Assembly (NCBI RefSeq): GCF_014650175.1
Contig: NZ_BMUL01000003.1
Location: 434,001 to 498,000, forward strand
DNA: 64,000 nucleotides
Reading direction: 5' to 3'
From: Streptomyces termitum
GTDB taxonomy: Bacteria > Actinomycetota > Actinomycetes > Streptomycetales > Streptomycetaceae
In this document: positions 61,849-64,000 of the stretch, in pieces
How the letters are laid out: each line of letters begins with the position of its first letter
Numbering within the stretch: the stretch's first letter is position 1
Position numbers and translations under genes: made by a program
The notes under the pieces: generated by a model
What the model was told of the DNA's origin: nothing
Database searches by the model: none
The model's input: only the letters and a program-made list of their open reading frames with translations

Positions 61849-63360
61849 GTGACTGTCACTGAACTGCTGTCGTACGAGGCGGCACTGGCCTCGTACGACC
61901 CCGTCATGGGCCTGGAGGTCCATGTCGAGCTCGGCACGAAGACCAAGATGTTCTGCGGCTGCTCGACCGAGCTGGGCGCCGAGCCCAACGCGCAGACCTG
62001 CCCGACCTGTCTCGGCCTGCCCGGCGCCCTGCCGGTCGTCAACGAGATCGGCGTCGAGTCCGCCATCAAGATCGGCCTCGCGCTGCACTGCGAGATCGCC
62101 GAGTGGTGCCGCTTCGCCCGGAAGAACTACTTCTATCCGGACATGCCGAAGAACTTCCAGACCTCCCAGTACGACGAGCCGATCGCCTTCAACGGCTACC
62201 TGGACGTCCAGCTGGAGGACGGCGAGGTCTTCCGCGTGGAGATCGAGCGCGCCCACATGGAGGAGGACACCGGCAAGTCCACCCACATCGGTGGCGCGAC
62301 CGGCCGCATCCACGGCGCCTCGCACTCGCTGCTCGACTACAACCGGGCCGGCATCCCGCTCATCGAGATCGTCACCAAGCCGATCGAGGGCGCGGGCGAG
62401 CGGGCCCCCGAGGTCGCCAAGGCGTACGTGGCCGAGCTGCGCGAGCTGATCCGCGCCCTGGGCGTCTCCGAGGCGCGCATGGACAAGGGCCAGATGCGCT
62501 GCGACGTCAACCTGTCGCTGCGGCCGAACGGCACCACGACCTTCGGCACCCGCTCGGAGACGAAGAACGTCAACTCGCTGCGCTCCGTGGAGCGGGCGGC
62601 GCGCTTCGAGATCCAGCGGCACGCGGCGGTCCTGGAGTCCGGCGGCACGATCATCCAGGAGACCCGTCACTTCCACGAGGACGACGGCTCCACCACCTCC
62701 GGCCGCATCAAGGACAACGCCGAGGACTACCGCTACTTCCCGGAGCCGGACCTGGTCCCGGTCGCCCCGGCCCGCGCGTGGGTCGAGGAGCTGCGCGCGG
62801 GGCTGCCCGAGCTGCCCCGGGTGCGCCGCAACCGGCTGCGCGAGGAGTGGGGCGTCTCCGAGCAGGAGATGCAGTCCATCCTCAACGCGGGCGCGGTCGA
62901 CGCGATCGTCGCCACCGTCGAGGCGGGCGCCGACGCGGCCTCCGCGCGCAAGTGGTGGATGGGCGAGCTCGCCCGCAACGCCAACGAGAAGGGCGTCTCC
63001 CTGGAGGAGCTGCCCATCACGCCGGCGGACGTCGCCCGGGTCTCGGCCCTGGTGGCGGGCGGCGACCTCAACGACAAGCTGGCCCGCCAGGTCATCGAGG
63101 GCGTCCTCGCGGGCGAGGGCGCGCCGGACGAGGTCGTCGAGAAGCGCGGTCTGAAGGTCGTCTCCGACGACGGCGCGCTCGGCACGGCCGTCGACGAGGC
63201 CATCGCGGGCAACGCGGCCATCGCGGACAAGATCCGCGGCGGCAAGGTCGCGGCGGTCGGCGCGCTGGTCGGCGCGGTCATGAAGGCCACCCGTGGCCAG
63301 GCCGACGCGGCGAAGGTCAAGGACCTGATCCTGGAGAAGCTGGGCGTCAGCGAGGGCTGA
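61849..63360 (+). CDS. gatB: Asp/Glu-tRNA amidotransferase subunit B
   Basis: 503-residue tRNA-binding and kinase subunit. It opens with [20 protein letters not shown], has the paired Cys of the zinc site (CGC...CPTCLGLPG), the [19 protein letters not shown] motif, [11 protein letters not shown] and a C-terminal YqeY-like helical domain ([20 protein letters not shown]). GTG at 61849. Ends the operon; a perfect 22-bp hairpin follows. Confidence 0.97.
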   Translation: MTVTELLSYEAALASYDPVMGLEVHVELGTKTKMFCGCSTELGAEPNAQTCPTCLGLPGALPVVNEIGVESAIKIGLALHCEIAEWCRFARKNYFYPDMPKNFQTSQYDEPIAFNGYLDVQLEDGEVFRVEIERAHMEEDTGKSTHIGGATGRIHGASHSLLDYNRAGIPLIEIVTKPIEGAGERAPEVAKAYVAELRELIRALGVSEARMDKGQMRCDVNLSLRPNGTTTFGTRSETKNVNSLRSVERAARFEIQRHAAVLESGGTIIQETRHFHEDDGSTTSGRIKDNAEDYRYFPEPDLVPVAPARAWVEELRAGLPELPRVRRNRLREEWGVSEQEMQSILNAGAVDAIVATVEAGADAASARKWWMGELARNANEKGVSLEELPITPADVARVSALVAGGDLNDKLARQVIEGVLAGEGAPDEVVEKRGLKVVSDDGALGTAVDEAIAGNAAIADKIRGGKVAAVGALVGAVMKATRGQADAAKVKDLILEKLGVSEG

Positions 63361-63379
63361 TCCGCTTCCCGTACGCACC

Positions 63380-63425
63380 AAGGGGGTGGCCCCGCACCGG
63401 AGTTCCGGTGCGGGGCCACCCCCTT
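63380..63425. terminator. bidirectional terminator gatB / NPCBM-like gene
   Basis: Perfect 22-bp arms (63380-63401 and 63404-63425) with a 2-nt spacer, starting AAGGGGGTGGCCCCG. It lies between convergent stops at 63360 and 63443. Confidence 0.9.
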
Positions 63426-63442
63426 CGGCGGTGCCGGGCGGG

Positions 63443-64000
63443 TCAGCGCAGCAGCATCGGGGCGGCGATGACGCCGTTGCCGGAGTCGGTGCAGGTCGCC
63501 TCGACCTTGAGCCGCAGCCGCAGGGCGCCCTCGACCTTCAGGGAGGCGGCGATCGGCTTGCCGAGGTGCACGGTCTCGTTGAAGAGGGCGGGCTTGTCGT
63601 CGATGGAGACGACGATCCGCGCGGTCTCGATGCGGGAGCCGTCGTCGACGCCGGCCGTGAACCGGAAGGTCTTCCACTCCCGGTTGAGGTCGTACTCGAC
63701 GTAGGCGCCGCCGTAGCAGTCGCCGATCAGGGCGGAGCCGTACTCCTTCGTGTTGATCTTGGAGCTGCCGATCTCGAAGTCGTCCGGGTCGCTGACGGAG
63801 GCGAGCGTGGTCAGGTCGGCCTCGGTGGCGTCCGGTACGGCGCCGGGGGCGACCGACGGGCTGCCGCTGGTGGCGGGATCGGTCGGTTCCTCCGATGCGG
63901 GCTCCGTGCCGGGCTCCTCCGTCGGCTGCTCGGTGGAGGGGTCGGCGGAGGGCTGCTCCGTGGTCGTGGGGGCGGTCGGGGTTCCGGAACCCGCGCCCTT
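63443..64000 (-). CDS. NPCBM-like domain protein (5' end outside window)
   Basis: C-terminal 185 residues of a larger protein cut by the right edge. The visible part starts with a Pro/Thr/Glu/Ser-rich linker (TTTEQPSADPSTEQPTEEP) of about 50 residues. A beta-sandwich-like domain follows with INTKEYGSALIGDCYGGAYV, YDLNREWKTFRFTAGVDD, ARIVVSIDDKP and RLRLKVEATC, ending VIAAPMLLR. This is the NPCBM/NEW2 pattern (putative carbohydrate-binding). The linker suggests a domain beyond the window, for example a membrane anchor or kinase. The stop TGA is at 63443-63445. Confidence 0.82.
   Translation of the reverse strand, partial: KGAGSGTPTAPTTTEQPSADPSTEQPTEEPGTEPASEEPTDPATSGSPSVAPGAVPDATEADLTTLASVSDPDDFEIGSSKINTKEYGSALIGDCYGGAYVEYDLNREWKTFRFTAGVDDGSRIETARIVVSIDDKPALFNETVHLGKPIAASLKVEGALRLRLKVEATCTDSGNGVIAAPMLLR

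Overview
The window is a very GC-rich chromosomal segment of an actinomycete, almost certainly a Streptomyces. The evidence is extreme G/C preference at third codon positions, many GTG starts, genes packed with ATGA/GTGA overlaps, -10 hexamers of the TAnnnT type very close to start codons, a single TTA (bldA-type) codon, and a gene content that I recognise from the Streptomyces core (glgE operon, cabB, rmdB, gatCAB). I see no tRNA, rRNA, insertion sequence, prophage or CRISPR array. Most genes read as conserved housekeeping or regulatory genes.

Layout. 1-11 kb: alpha-glucan metabolism. The minus-strand GlgE pathway operon glgE-treS-mak-glgB (glgB runs off the left edge) is divergent from an AraC-type regulator that is translationally coupled to glycogen phosphorylase glgP; the debranching enzyme glgX follows at 19.6-21.9 kb. 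11-13 kb: a NarL-type response regulator and its histidine kinase. 13-20 kb: a secreted M4 metalloprotease and a heterodimeric ABC exporter. 22-25 kb: two tandem L,D-transpeptidase lipoproteins. 25-31 kb: a mix of small genes (enoyl-CoA hydratase, an RsbW-like ATPase with the TTA codon, EF-hand protein CabB, membrane proteins, a secreted peptide behind a DasR-like site, a double-HTH MerR regulator, a zinc-ribbon protein). 30.6-35.4 kb: glycine/serine catabolism (gcvT-gcvH-glyA-sdaA) behind a tandem glycine riboswitch. 35.5-38 kb: a P-loop ATPase and two SseB-like genes. 38-44 kb: an oligopeptide ABC importer. 44-50 kb: TRIC-type channel, thioesterase, cysteine desulfurase plus MnmA (sulfur supply for tRNA thiolation), a Zn amidase, an alpha/beta-hydrolase homologue and a LOG-like protein. 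50.4-53.3 kb: a three-gene cassette (helical WXG-like small protein, helical plus DUF1023 alpha/beta hydrolase, lipoprotein). 53-57 kb: SDR, MetE-like protein, ligA. 57.5-59.7 kb: the GGDEF-EAL protein RmdB. 59.8-63.4 kb: gatC-gatA-small membrane protein-gatB. The right edge cuts an NPCBM-like domain protein.

How the genes work together. GlgP and GlgX break glycogen down, while TreS, Mak, GlgE and GlgB interconvert trehalose, maltose-1-phosphate and branched alpha-glucan. Two near-identical inverted repeats (CGGAA-N3/4-TTCCG), one just upstream of glgB and one in the glgE/araC-glgP divergent region, suggest a shared operator. The glycine cluster routes excess glycine via serine to pyruvate under riboswitch control.

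The most interesting candidates for less-described biology are the three-gene DUF1023 cassette, the histidine kinase with a trans-membrane extracytoplasmic tail after its ATPase domain, the low-complexity insertion inside the AraC regulator, and the paired operator in the glycogen region. Coordinates and motifs were read by eye; no homology search was run, so family names rest on motif recognition.
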